Of a stretch of DNA of 64,000 bases, positions 40,153-59,194 are shown piece after piece. The DNA comes from Pampus argenteus. Taxonomy: Eukaryota > Chordata > Actinopteri > Scombriformes > Stromateidae. Location: contig CM072873.1 in the NCBI GenBank assembly GCA_036937835.1, forward strand, positions 18,845,001 to 18,909,000, read 5' to 3'. Both the position numbers and the translations under genes were made by a program. The notes beneath the pieces were generated by a model. That model ran no database searches. It had not been told where the DNA came from and saw nothing but the letters and a program-made list of their open reading frames with translations. Within the stretch, counting starts at the first letter, position 1. Each line of letters opens with the position of its first letter.

Positions 40153-42121
40153 ACCATCTCGACATCAGATGGCAAAAGCGAGAGGGAGGGGTGATGCTCT
40201 AATTTCTCTCTCCCTTTATCACCTTCCTGCTCAGTATTATCACCATTTCCCGGTACTCATTCTCTCTCACCCTCCCTCACAGCCTTCCTGCAAACTATAT
40301 ATCTCCATCTGTCTATGAGAGTCACATGTTTGACAAAATTAAAAAAAAAAAAAAAATCCAAATAAACAACCCAGCACATTTGGATTCACTCTAGTCCCAA
40401 AAAACTATTGGTTCCTGTAGATATTTACGAACATAATCAAACGCTAAGCAGTGAGAAACAGCACATTTGTTAGCTTAGAGAATAAAAATAGTATTATTCT
40501 GATTCAAAGTAGTTGTTTACTGGATGTGTGTTACTAAGCAACAATACTTTACCCTCATAATCCAGTTATTTCAGTGTAAATTGAATTGTGTAACAGATGC
40601 AGTGTGCATCAAGTTTCTTAAAGTACCGTTCAGGTGCTCAAATTAAATTTTCTTTCTCAACAGTTAAGTTGAAAAAAAAGAACCTGTGATGAACTGAAAA
40701 GGCAAACCTGTGATCTCAAGAGATCAGATGCGTTTAATCCTGAAACTAAAATCTGAACCCGACTGTTCAAGCAACTGTTGCAGCAGTAATACAAGTTTGT
40801 GCTTTACCAGTTTTCACTTCACTGTTACATGATACTTTATCTTTTTCTTCTTCTCTTTGCTCCCTTAACAGCTAATCTTACATTCCCCGTCTAGACAAAT
40901 ATTGACTGGTGGTGCAGCAGCACTGTAGAAGCGATATGAGAGTATGAAGCACTGTATCAAATACACTCATAACCACACACACACACACACTCACACACAC
41001 TCACACACACTCACACACACACACACACACACACGTACACGGCTGAGAAGGGTAACACTGATGCATTTGGGGCACAAAAAAAAAAGTGATGTTTTAAATA
41101 ATAGCTGCACAACTGCCTTCAGCCGGATTGAATCAAAACAATGAAGCTTTTAGCAGGTCAGAAGTGCACGCATGCGTCTGTCTGACTTTCAGATTTAAGT
41201 GTTCACTTAGCTTTGTGCTTTTATCTCGGGATTGGCATTGCATTAGCAGTAGCTGCTCTTCCGCTGCTTTTAGCTATTCTGATCTCCAGAGAGAAGAGAG
41301 AGAGAGAAAGGCAGAGATGCACAGAAGCAAACAAAAAAACTGACGACATAGATCGGATAGATAGTAGATATATGAGCTATAGGAGGAGTGAATAACAGGA
41401 AACACTCATGATGCTCTGCAACTAGTTATCCTGCTATTCCAACAATAAGCAATGAAGCGAAGAAAACTCAGAAAACAAAAAGGTACAATGTGATATTAAA
41501 TAAGAAAGATAGATTTTGAGATTCATTTTGAAATATAAGTTCAAAAGAAGCTATAATTAGCCTTAATAATGAGGTTTACTTGCATGTATTACTCAGTTAT
41601 CCTTAGTTTTATACTGTTGTGCAATATAAGAATGACTGCCTGAGTAAGTAGAGACTCAACAAGATGCTTCAGTGGTGTTTTCTTTGTTTTGTTTTTTAAC
41701 ATGATTTTTTTTTTTTTTAAAGATTTGGTTGGTTGTGCAATGTTTCCACTCACTTGAAACTGAACCCACGTGGTGCCTACAGTGCTGGAAGCACAGATTG
41801 CCATCATCATTGGCAAACATCTTGAACAGCAGGACTTGGCCTGCCTGCAAACAGAACAGAAAAACTGTTTTGTTTTGACAAAGTCAAAGACGCATACTTG
41901 GACATGTTGTTCTGCATTCAAGTTTAGACACTCAAAGTCTCTTTATAGAGTACGCAGAATTAATTTAAGGAATTTAATCCTTTTAAAAAACACAATTATC
42001 CCATCCCACCTTCCATCCCAATTTATTTCTCCCTCCTCTCTCTCATTATAGCTAAAATTGGGATGAAAGTCTGTTCTCAATCTCTCAAACTGCACCCTCT
42101 GTTCCAGATTACTTTAATCTG

Positions 42122-42245
<124 letters not shown>

Positions 42246-42589
42246 ATGCAGGACTGAGCGCATCTGTGGCCACTCCGCTACTACTTTCTACTCCACTACA
42301 TTTATTTGTCAGATTTAGTTTCTTTTCAGATGAAGATTTGACATAAACTTGACTTTTCTTTTTTTTTAAATGTGTTATGCAAAAGGTACTATATGAAGTG
42401 TATTATAATAATAAAAAATATATATACTGATGCAGTATTGTTACTATTCATCTACCCAAAGTATCTAAAAGTGGCTCCACATTGATGACGATGAAGACTA
42501 AAATACTCTCACGTTTGTTAGTGATACAAACAAACGATATACTGTAATAATATAACTTTGCATGACGGAGTACAACAGACGGAGGCCGC

Positions 42590-42780
42590 TGTCTGCGAGG
42601 TCTTCAACTCCGACCTCCTGGTGAAATTTCTTCTGCATCGTAGAGGAGGTAGAGGACATGCAACCCCACCCATGTGGTGGAGCATCAGCACTAATGCAGG
42701 CGTTGTAACGGACTGTTTTGGTGCAGAAAGAGCTGAGCCAGGCGGTCTACGTTACAACCGTCACCTATGGTATTTGAAAT
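42590..42780 (+). mobile_element. Degenerate non-LTR retrotransposon (LINE) remnant
   Basis: Phrases such as GACTGTTTTGGTGCAGAAAG, AGAGCTGAGCCAG and GTCTACGTTACAACCGTCAC-CTATGG match, with decay, the fish LINE reverse-transcriptase stretch encoding roughly 'VKRELSxKAKLSIYRSIYVPTLTYG'. About 25-30 bp between AGCCAG and GTCTACG appear deleted. No intact frame covers it. The family name is not asserted. Confidence 0.6.
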
Positions 42781-43364
42781 ACACCAAATGTCAAGGTATT
42801 TCAGACGCATCTTCGTTTCCATATATGGGCAATGGGAAACCAATGCATGTGTATATCTGGAAAACAGGTAGATTTAAAAAAAAAATTGTTTGTACATTAT
42901 TACATACAGTAGAATAAGCAGCAGTGCTTTTGGTCAGTACTGAGTAGCCTTCATAGCTGGAGCAGCCATCATCATATACATTGCATGTACCTTGTTATAC
43001 AGTATATCACATGAATCTTGTTGACTTGTGCACCAGCATAAATTTCCCCCCCAGGATGAATTATGCTGCATGTGTGGTATGTAAGAAAGGAAGCATTATG
43101 TTTACATACATGTGCAGGTTACAATGAATTATGGGTAAACGTTGTGCTACCATAAAAATGATACATTACTCTTGGAGACATGTTCTGCAGAGAGAATAAG
43201 ATTGAGTGTTTCAGGATTTTGTCCTTGCTGCACACAATTTACCAGAACAGGGAATACTATAAGCAGCACACCATAACTCACATCGGCTATAATAAAACCT
43301 GAGAGGAAATGTTCTAGGCTCATATAGATCAGATCAGACAAGGATCTGCATCCACTTTCTCTCA

Positions 43365-43406
<42 letters not shown>

Positions 43407-45387
43407 CAAAAACCCAAACCCTGCCTACATCTGAAACAGCTGCAGTAAACTGAGGAGACAGGCCCTGGGTTAAAAACTGCACCACTTTCTTCTCATGATG
43501 GTGATGACGCTCGTTTTCTGCTGCTCTGTAATCAATATCAGCAACCTTGTCCTCCTGCTGCAGGCTGAGTCAGTCAGTCTATGTGTGTGCGTGTGTGTGT
43601 GTGTGTGTGTCAGGAAGTCATTCAGAGCAGAGAGCTGAGTCTAATGGGGATATGTCTGTATATGAATAATAAAGGACTGCCTTTGTCTTGGACATGCATT
43701 TGTACAGTGTGTATTTTCAGCAGAAATGTTCAGTACAGTATTTCTTATCTGAATGCAGATGAGTGAGAGATACTGTGTGACTGTTATGTAAGCGAGTGCT
43801 GCTCTGCATACAGTACAGAGGCAGGCAACAGCAGGTAGAAGTACTGCAGTAATACTACAAGTTGATACTGTAACGCACAATCCGCTGCATGTCGGAGGAT
43901 AGAGAGTATGAGGAAGAGGAGGGAGAATAAGATGAAAAAGCTACAGGCAAGAAGAGACAGATGGAGAGGCAGTGAAGCAGAAAAGTCATTTACATACAGA
44001 CGTAAGCAGCAGTCTCCACTGTACATGAATACACATAAATCAAGCTATATTTAACTGGAACCACAGATGCTACCCGATCACATCATAGGGTAACCGTTAT
44101 ATGAGACTGTCAATTTAAGAGTAAATCAGTAAGTCATACTTACTTACTTACTTACTTACTTGTGTGGTGGTTAAAAGGAACATTAAAGACTGCGCTAATG
44201 GTCACGGTCAGTACTGAGTGAACATTTAACAGGATTCAGTTGACTTTTACATGAAAACAAGAACAAGCGTGCACTTTATCTCCCTCCAGTGACGAGTGCA
44301 GGAAACACAGCGTGTGTATCTGAAGGTCAGACACACACAGGGTGATCATGCTTTGTTCCATAAAATGTCAGAAACATCACAATATCCCCTTAAAACCAAA
44401 GTTAACATATTCAAATAGCATCTTTTGTCCAGGCCAACAGTAATAAATCATAATAATAGCAGTCATTATTTCCTTTACAAGAGATAAAGTCATCAAGATG
44501 GGAATTTTAAGGCACACGAGAGACGGTTTGTTGTAGCAACTCCATTTTTAATATTCGTAAGATATAAAAATCTTTTATCTTTATCATAGAATAACATCTT
44601 ACCATACACTTTGTCAAAGGACAGCAGGCGTTGCCATCAAACAAATTATATAACGTTGATCCCTTTTGAGGTAAGACAGCTGGTTCATAGATTATTCTGC
44701 CACACACGGCTTCCCTTCCACACATACGTATAAGTATCTTCTGGCCGTTTGGTTGGTTATCAAGTGTTTTCCATGCAAGACATTCTGCCTCACCCTGTAG
44801 GCCTGGAAGCAGGACCGACCCTACGAGGCTAACTTAACGATGAGACACGTTGACCTCTTCAGGATGTCCTAGATTCAATTTAAATTAAATGAAAACAGGT
44901 CAGCGGATCAACAGAATCGGTGGCAAATTCAAATATCATGAATGAAAAAAAGTTAAATACAAGACCGCTGAAGATACTCCACACTAAGGGGCGGGTCTGC
45001 GTGATGTTAACGACCAGTGACTTAACAGAGGATTTAAAGACGGACGTAGGCTGTATTGGAGTGCCAGCAGTCAGCCCTTCATCCCTTTTACATTTCAAAA
45101 TTGACCAAGAGGACTGCACTGCGTTCACAGACTGCAACGTGCCCAGCGTGTCTTTCACTATTTTAAATCACCATTTTCTTTAGACAAAAAGGGAAAAAAA
45201 ACAACAAAAAAACAATCAACAACAAGAGCAGCCAACACAGGAAACAGCATTCAATATGCATTATCTGATAACCACAGTGAAGAAGAAAAAAAAAACAGGA
45301 AAACAAAGCAAATATAGATTTTAAACATACCACATTGTTTCTTGGGCAAGTTTCTTTCACAGAAAGCCAGCTATGTTACTAGTTTTT

Positions 45388-45393
45388 TTTATT
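45388..45393 (-). terminator. rps6ka1: Candidate rps6ka1 poly(A) signal
   Basis: AATAAA on the minus strand, about 990 nt after the rps6ka1 stop. The interval 45394-46381 has no gene and contains A/T homopolymers and CA repeats, as expected for a fish 3' UTR. Confidence 0.4.
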
Positions 45394-46381
45394 TTTATAG
45401 TAATAAAAATAATAGACATTTCAAAAGGTTGCCAGCAAGTTGACCAAGCAGAGAAAAAGAGAAAAAGGAGAGAAACAAGGAAGCCACATGACATCATCAC
45501 ATCACTGGACCATGCACATGACCCTGCAGCATCCTGCAAGACGGCACACACACACACAGTGCAAGTCATGCAACCGGCCCACACACGCGCACTCACACGC
45601 ACACAAACACACACACTCTGTAAAAGAAAATACAAGCATAGATTAACATTAACCAAAACATCAGCATTTGGCATTTCCCAGAATCAACATGTTCTGTCTG
45701 TACCAAAGCCAAATCAAACTTCTTTTTTTTTTTTTTTTTTTTGGTGGAAATGTTTTATATTCATATTAATAATAATAATGCTCTTTGAAAAACACTGAAC
45801 AGCAAATGGACAGTACTGTGGTTTTGTGCTGACGGCACAGGTCGATTGTGGCAGCACAATTGGTCGTATAAAGCTCATCAACTTGACGAAGGAAAAAAAA
45901 AAAAAAAAAAAAGGACGAGAAGACAGTCAACAGAAGCAGCCAGACAGAGAGGCGTGCAGCAAGCTGAGCGAATAACAAATTACAGTCATGATGAGGAGCC
46001 AACACTTTCATCGTCACAATCGAAAAAACATGGCTGTGGCGGGTCATGCACAGACACCCTCGCACACACACACACACACTATCACGCGCTCACACAGCAC
46101 TGGAAAAAAACAAGAAAAAAAAACAAGAAAAAAATAAACCTACACCTCCCCCTCCGTCAATCTTCACAATCTTTTTGCTAAGTCCAAGGTGATTGGACTA
46201 CAGCTGAGCCCAAACAAGGAGGATGATAGCAAGAGCGGGACAACAAAACGGGGGCAGGACCACAGTCAGTGTTCCTTGGCTGGTTAGTGGCGGGTGTCCC
46301 CGAGCAAGCTGACCGAGTGGTTGGAGCCAGGAGGTGCAGTTTTGGTCAGTCCCCAGTGAGCTGATTGGTTGTTTTGAGTCT

Positions 46382-52909
<6,528 letters not shown>

Positions 52910-53630
52910 CTCAGCATTGCCCAAACGTCTCCTTTATCATCACAACCATTTGCATGCGCGGGTGGAAAACCCTATTGCCTCGCATAAATCATTGTAAACC
53001 TCACCTCTTCTCACCAGAAGTACACTTTACACTCCTTTGTGCACTCATGTTCGGATTAATTCTGTGGATGTCAGGTAAATATGGCCTTCTGCTATCATTT
53101 TTAACTCTTCATTTGGATCTTCTCCTCCATCGTCTCGCCTGTCCTCCCTCTCTATCACTCTCTATTTGTCTGCGTTAGTGTGATTAGCTCGGTGCGTCCT
53201 CGGTGACTAGAGCTAAGTGAACAGGAACCACAGCAGGTGGGAGGAAGAGCTCACCCTTATTCTCACAGTCGCACACAAACACATCTGCAGCTGATAAAGA
53301 AAGTCAGACCGAAACTGAAACAGCATAACATAAGTGTTTGAAATTGTGGTTAAAAAAAAAAAAATCCAACAGAGTAGAAACTAGAGGAAGACAGAGCGAG
53401 GATGAGGCGTCCCTTCTCGGTGTCGACTCCAACGACTCCTGCCTGCAGATGACAGAGATTTTCCTGACTGTGGTCAGGCATGTCCCTCTCTTTCCTCTCT
53501 TTCCTCTCATTATGGTCTATCCCTGTCCATCCTGTCTCTTGAAACAGCCGTCACCGGTCATCAAGTTCTAAACTTATTTTTCTCACCGCCATCCTGCTCT
53601 TTATTGCCCTTTTAGAAAAGCCTCATTAAA
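52910..53630 (-). promoter_or_regulatory. rps6ka1: Upstream region of rps6ka1 exon 1
   Basis: No CpG island or TATA box is evident. A POU octamer ATTTGCAT (+) lies at 52948-52955, 39 bp before the start codon. Lack of CpG richness suggests that this first exon serves a restricted promoter, and that a housekeeping promoter may lie further upstream. That is inference. Confidence 0.35.
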
Positions 53631-53637
53631 ATCAAAT

Positions 53638-54010
53638 CAAATTTTATTCATATAGCCCAAAATCACAAAATACATTTGTCTCAGAGGGCTTTACAATCTG
53701 TACAGGGAGTGACACCCTCTGTCCTTAGACCCTCGATTCGAGTGAGGAAAAACGTGTCCACCAAAAACACCTTTTAACAGGGAAAAAGGTGGAAGAAACC
53801 TCAGGAAGAGCCACAGAGGAGGGATCCCTCTCCCAGGACGGACAGACGTGCAATGAATTATAATTAAACAAGAGAGGACGAGCCAACGGGGTCAACTTCT
53901 CTCTTTACCACACAACAGCATAACTGAGCCATCATCAGACCTTTCACACATTTCACAAACGGAGATGTTGAGGATGATTGAGCATAAGCAGCCGAAGCAG
54001 TAAGCTGAGT
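53638..54010. repeat. Dispersed teleost repeat copy
   Basis: Phrases such as TTTTATTCATATAGCCCAAA, TCAGAGGGCTTTACAATCTG, GAAACCTCAGGAAGAGCCAC and GGATCCCTCTCCCAGGACGG recur in this order in many percomorph genes and introns, from memory of a common non-coding fish repeat. It has no reading frame. The exact family is not asserted. Confidence 0.7.
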
Positions 54011-54065
54011 GCGGAGCTGCACATAGGCCTGGTACAAAGTAGCAGTACGAGCGGTCGGAGCTTAC

Positions 54066-54119
54066 CTGGGATCTAATATTGGCAAAGTCCTTTTCTATCC
54101 AGGTGATATGAGACTTGTC
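54066..54119 (-). other. Candidate 54-nt cassette exon upstream of rps6ka1
   Basis: On the minus strand a pyrimidine-rich tract and CTGTTAG precede GACAAGTCTC, and the segment ends CCCAG|GTAAGC, a strong donor. It is exactly 18 codons long, and only the phase-0 frame is open, reading DKSHITWIEKDFANIRSQ. Phase 0 at both ends would let it splice directly to rps6ka1 exon 2 (DDGEIKE…), replacing exon 1 in a longer transcript. No matching upstream first exon was found, so it could also belong to another minus-strand gene or be a fossil. Confidence 0.5.
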
Positions 54120-57100
54120 CTAACAGGGGGAGGACGGTTGTGTTGGAATGAAGATGTTAATATGGATGACAATGCAATACGATCTCTTTGCAATGTACGG
54201 AAACACAAAATTGTATATGAACACACAGGACACAAATGCATTGGAGGTACACAGTCATACACCTGCACACACACACACACACACACATGCGCAGGCGTGG
54301 GGGTAAAAAAAAGAAAAAAAATATATATATATACCCAGATTGGTGACAGGAAACCTCTCTTCCCTTATTTCTCACTTCCTCTTTTCTTGAATGTCCTTCC
54401 TGTTTGGTAACTCCAACATGGCAGACAAAGCTTACAGTTTTTTTTCCGGGTGATATTTCTAATCTAGAATAAATGCGTTCAGTCCTTATTGGACAGTTTA
54501 ATGGCGTGTATGAGCTCTAGATGACGTTTAACTGACTGCACAGTTAAACATCACTGCTTACAATGTTTTTGGGGTTTTTTTTTTTTGTTGTTTTTTAGGG
54601 TCAGAGGAGATGGAAGATAAAACACGTCCTGCTGCGTTTCCTCTCATTTAACAACCCAGAAGATGCCAACTAAGCACTACAACCACACTCACATTAGAAA
54701 CCTTTTCCTCTACTCCCAAAATATCATACCACACACACACACAGACACACACACACACACGCATGGCAGCCCCCATAACCCACACCCACACACAGACACT
54801 CAAAATGCATGTGAAAATAAACCAGCCACTTGCCTCTCTTGTGCGAGTTTTAGTGCGGAAAATAAGCCTCCACATGTCTGCGTCCACAAATTTCCATGAC
54901 ACCGATGAGCTGTGTGACACTTGCTGACTTACAAAGACACAGCATTTGAGTTAGCTCACACCTTCTGTACGCAATCTGCATGCACACACACACGCACACA
55001 CACACACCAAAATAGGAAGTGATGTTATAAGTTTAGACATGAATTGCAGGCCGACCTGTATTATGCAGAATTAAATGGCTCCAAAACAGCAAGAAATTTA
55101 ATTAGACTGAATAAAGACACAGGTGTAGGAACTCGGTGTGATTCCAGAGTCAACACAACTGCTTTACACATGTCGATGTGAAGTCAAATCAAACAAATAT
55201 TTACATTTGCATATTACGGCTCAGAGAAGTGGTAGTAATTGACAGCGTGCTGCTGCACGCTCAGCAAGAATCTGTTACAACAACCTCTCTGTCTGACAGA
55301 CGAGAAGGAAAAAAATGGCAGAGATCTGAAAAATCTGCATTTTCTCTGCAGGTTCTTTAAATTCTTTCACTATGAAATCAACACCAAAACAAACTGAGCG
55401 AATGCATGAAATGAATGGTTGTATCTGAGTCATCTCTTGCACCTTCAGGGATGTAATGCTCTTCAGTAGACACAAGGGGGCAGTGCAGATCTACAGCCAG
55501 GATAGTGGCCACTGCTCCGAAGAAGAGTGTATAGGAGATAGGAGCTATATCCAAGTAAGGGCATGTTCACATTGTTAGCTCAAACCTCCTTCTAATCTCA
55601 GTGTTGCTTCTGACATCAATTACAGCCAAACAGAGAAACAAAAGGTGGGACAGAAAGGGAACATGTGGGTGGAGGGAAAAGGCTGGCCTGCTGCTCGAAA
55701 ACGGTCCAATCACAGCAGCAAAAGGTCAGACAGGTTTAAGCCCCGCAACAGCCGAGCTTTGTGTCTCCAGGTAATATACTGAAGCCCTAACCTGCGCAAT
55801 AAAACGACGGAGAGGCAAAAATAGAAAAGAAAAAGAAAAGCGTTTCTGTTTGAGATGATGCTTGAACAGTAAACTCACTCACGCTTCAGATGTCTGAACA
55901 ACACGAGACAATTACTGCATGTAACTGTAACTTCTCCTCTTTCCTGGAAAACAGCAGCAGCAGCAGCAACCTGCATGTTTTCAAATTCATGACAGCTCTG
56001 ACTGTTGGAGTGGATGGGAGGAGAAAAAAAAAAGAAAAAAAAGAAAGAAAGAAAGAGAGAGAGAGTCCAGAGTGGGAGAGACAGCGTAAACAGCGACTAG
56101 TATACACAGAGAGAGACAGAGTCGTCTAAACATCCAGCCGTTCTCATTACTGGGAAAACTAATATCCTACACTAGAGTTTGTGTTAGTCTGGTAGTCTGC
56201 AGCATTGATCTAAATTACATAGATTATAGTTAAAAAAACCTTTCTAAAAAGTTGTAATTACTACTTATTAATGGTTAGATAAATAAATGCATGTTTTAAA
56301 GCGGATCTTTAACAAACCTTTAATTAATAAGAACACCTTTTTGAGTTCGACTGGTGTTTATACTCCTGCAACATGACCTTAATGGACTGTTTATATAAAA
56401 AAAAAAAAAAAAACCACCAAATAAATAATGTATTAGCAGCATATTAACATTTCTAGCTTCCTTATTCAGCAACAAGGCTGGAACCCAATATGTCAGATGA
56501 GTCTTTGCTTTCCTGAAATATGAAAAATATAAAGGCACCGAAGAGCGCTGCCATATTTTGGACGGCAAGGCTGACTCATTCATTCATTAAGTCCCCCCCC
56601 TCATATGATGAATAGGCTGCTGATGCGACACACCTCCTTTTCATTTTGCCCAAAAGCTTCTTCATCTGTCCACCTTTATTTGTTCTCTCACTTTCTGTTT
56701 TTTGCCCTCAAGCAGCACCTGCCGTGACAGCCGTGACTGACAAACAAGCACAAAAAATTTAATAAAAAAATGAATAAAAAGGTTGGAGATGAAGTATGAA
56801 GTCTGACATTCACCTGGTCCCACTCCAACTCTCAGACTTCCCATTATGGTGCTTTAATATTAGCTTTGCCCGCGGCAGACAGGCAGAGAGGAGATTTAAA
56901 GAATGTCGTACATGGAGAGATAAATTGAGAAAAAATAGAATTGCGAGTACTTAGTCTTAATCCCTCACTACTTAACGTTATTATCTGTGTCTTTGTCAGC
57001 GCGGCTGTTTTTCATCCTGCGTTAAAAAGGTGAAAGACGAGAGATTCATCTACAGTCAAACATTTAGAAGAAAGTTTTGAATAAAGTTTTTTTTTTTTAT

Positions 57101-59156
57101 AGTGTAAGTTTTCTTATACACACACACACACACACATACACAAACCTTTATAAATAGATCTCTAATAAAAAATAAAAATAAATAAAAAACATCACTACAA
57201 ATGCCACCACACCGACTACACTGGCACAGGTGATAGTTTTATATCAAATGCCCAGTTGAAGGTGGCTGCTACAGGTAACACAGGATTAGCAGAGATGCTA
57301 CAGGAAATCCTGTGTCGGCATCTGTAATATTACAAGCAAGGATAACAGTAAGATGAAAGGCAGTTTAGGGCTGGGCCACTGGACATGAGGCCATAAAGAT
57401 AGATAAATAAATAAATAAATAAATAAATAAACAAACAAACAGCAGGAAGGAGCGAGGAGGCGGAGGAAGAGAAGAAAGAGTGGATGCTGGTAATAATAAC
57501 AATGAGGTAATCGGACTAAACTAGACTAAGATGGCTGATTGCAGTGGAAATATGTTGCACTCTACGGCATGCTGCAACGGCATGCATGTAACACAGAGCA
57601 ACACACACACAACATATGAATAGAGACCAACCTATAAACACACAAACAATAAACACTCCTGAAGCTTCGTTTCACTCGTTTCTAATTTCTGTCATCACAT
57701 AATCATTCCTGCTCTCGTATATATACACTCCATACTTCCTGCTTCCTCCCTCTCACGGTTCTCCTCTTTCCTTAAATATCAACCTATCCGTTCAACAAAA
57801 AAAAACAAAAAAAAAACGCACATGCTCAGAAATCAAAGCACCGGTGTATGCGAGCCTCACAAATCTTCTTTAGATAAACAAACACTTTGCAGATGACCTT
57901 GCGCTTTATTCTACAACACGTGCGACCGTCAGCATTGTTCATATCTTAAATCCAGCAGCATATTCTTCACCAGTAAGATGAGTATATATTCTATCGATTA
58001 AATATTTATCATTGAAACATCGTCATTTCTCCTCTTTCAGACACAACTGACATTATCAACTTAAAAAGTTGTTGTAACGTGTGAGCAAACATCTGCTAAC
58101 CCAATGAAATAAGGTCAATATTTGCTTTCTTTTTAACTCCGTTTTGGTCTCCACCTCCTCCTGAAAGGACGTGAGGTTTTATTTTTTAACTGCTAAATGC
58201 TCCATTATGTTCACCAGCTCATTGCCATCTGTGCCCATCTGTTATTTGTTGTGGGCAGATACAGTGTACAGTGTACACTTGATTAATGAACGCTTGTTAG
58301 CGGGAAAAAAAGGCTCCAACTGGAAACAGATCTGATAAGGGCGGTGAGATTAAACCAACACTGTACATTTGTGCACCATAGAGCCAAACACACTAAAATG
58401 CTCCATATACCTCGAGGTGAAGTGAGTCAGGTGTTAAGTCTCTATTTTACTCTACTATTACAATAGAAATTTGATTTGCACATCTTCAACTTTAATGCCA
58501 TTTAGAGCCATTTAAGGAGATGCACAATAAAATGAAGAAAAACAAAAGAAGCAAAAATCTATATGTTGTTTAACTGCTGAGGTGTATTGAATAAAACGTG
58601 TTGATGGAGGTGACTTATTTACTTGGCAGAGCCAATACAATTTTGACAGATGGGAAAGGCACAATCACAGCTTGTTTGGTTGGCTGTTGAAAATCTGGAG
58701 CCCTGCCATTGGCCATGTGAGACTCTGTTAAATCAGTATGTCTCCAACTATTTGAGAGAAGAATTTTGTATTTCCTCAATTGCATATGCATATGTATATG
58801 TATATGGCAACCAATGTCAAAGGTTACATACTATTGTGTGCAACGCTTAAAAGGAAGCTGAGAAGGTAAAAGGAGATGAAAAAAAATGAATCAAATACAG
58901 AAAGAGACAGACTTTATACCAGCAAATCGGAGGGGAAAAACAACAACAACAACAACAACAGAGGATATATTAAATGAAGAGAGATAAAGAAAGGGCATCC
59001 ATATTAATGAGAAAAATATAAAGGAAGAGAGAAACCGGTTGGAATATTTTCCTTAATCAACCCTGAGAGAAAGCGTGAAACTATGGCAACTGTGTTTTCT
59101 GTCTCTACCTTCCAGCATCCTCTTTGTAAGAAAAAGATGTGGTACAAGAAGCAAGG

Positions 59157-59194
<38 letters not shown>

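Noticed and set aside
54648..54920. 90-codon minus-strand frame
   Set aside because: The middle is (CA)n translation and no splice sites bound it.
56807..56844. ATG-containing segment with donor-like CCAG|GTGAAT on the minus strand as a first exon for the 54-kb exon
   Set aside because: It would end in phase 1, incompatible with the phase-0 acceptor at 54119, and the donor is weak.
58650..58850. 66-codon + strand frame
   Set aside because: It has no splice context, no family resemblance and ends in a TATG/TATA repeat; chance is the simplest explanation.
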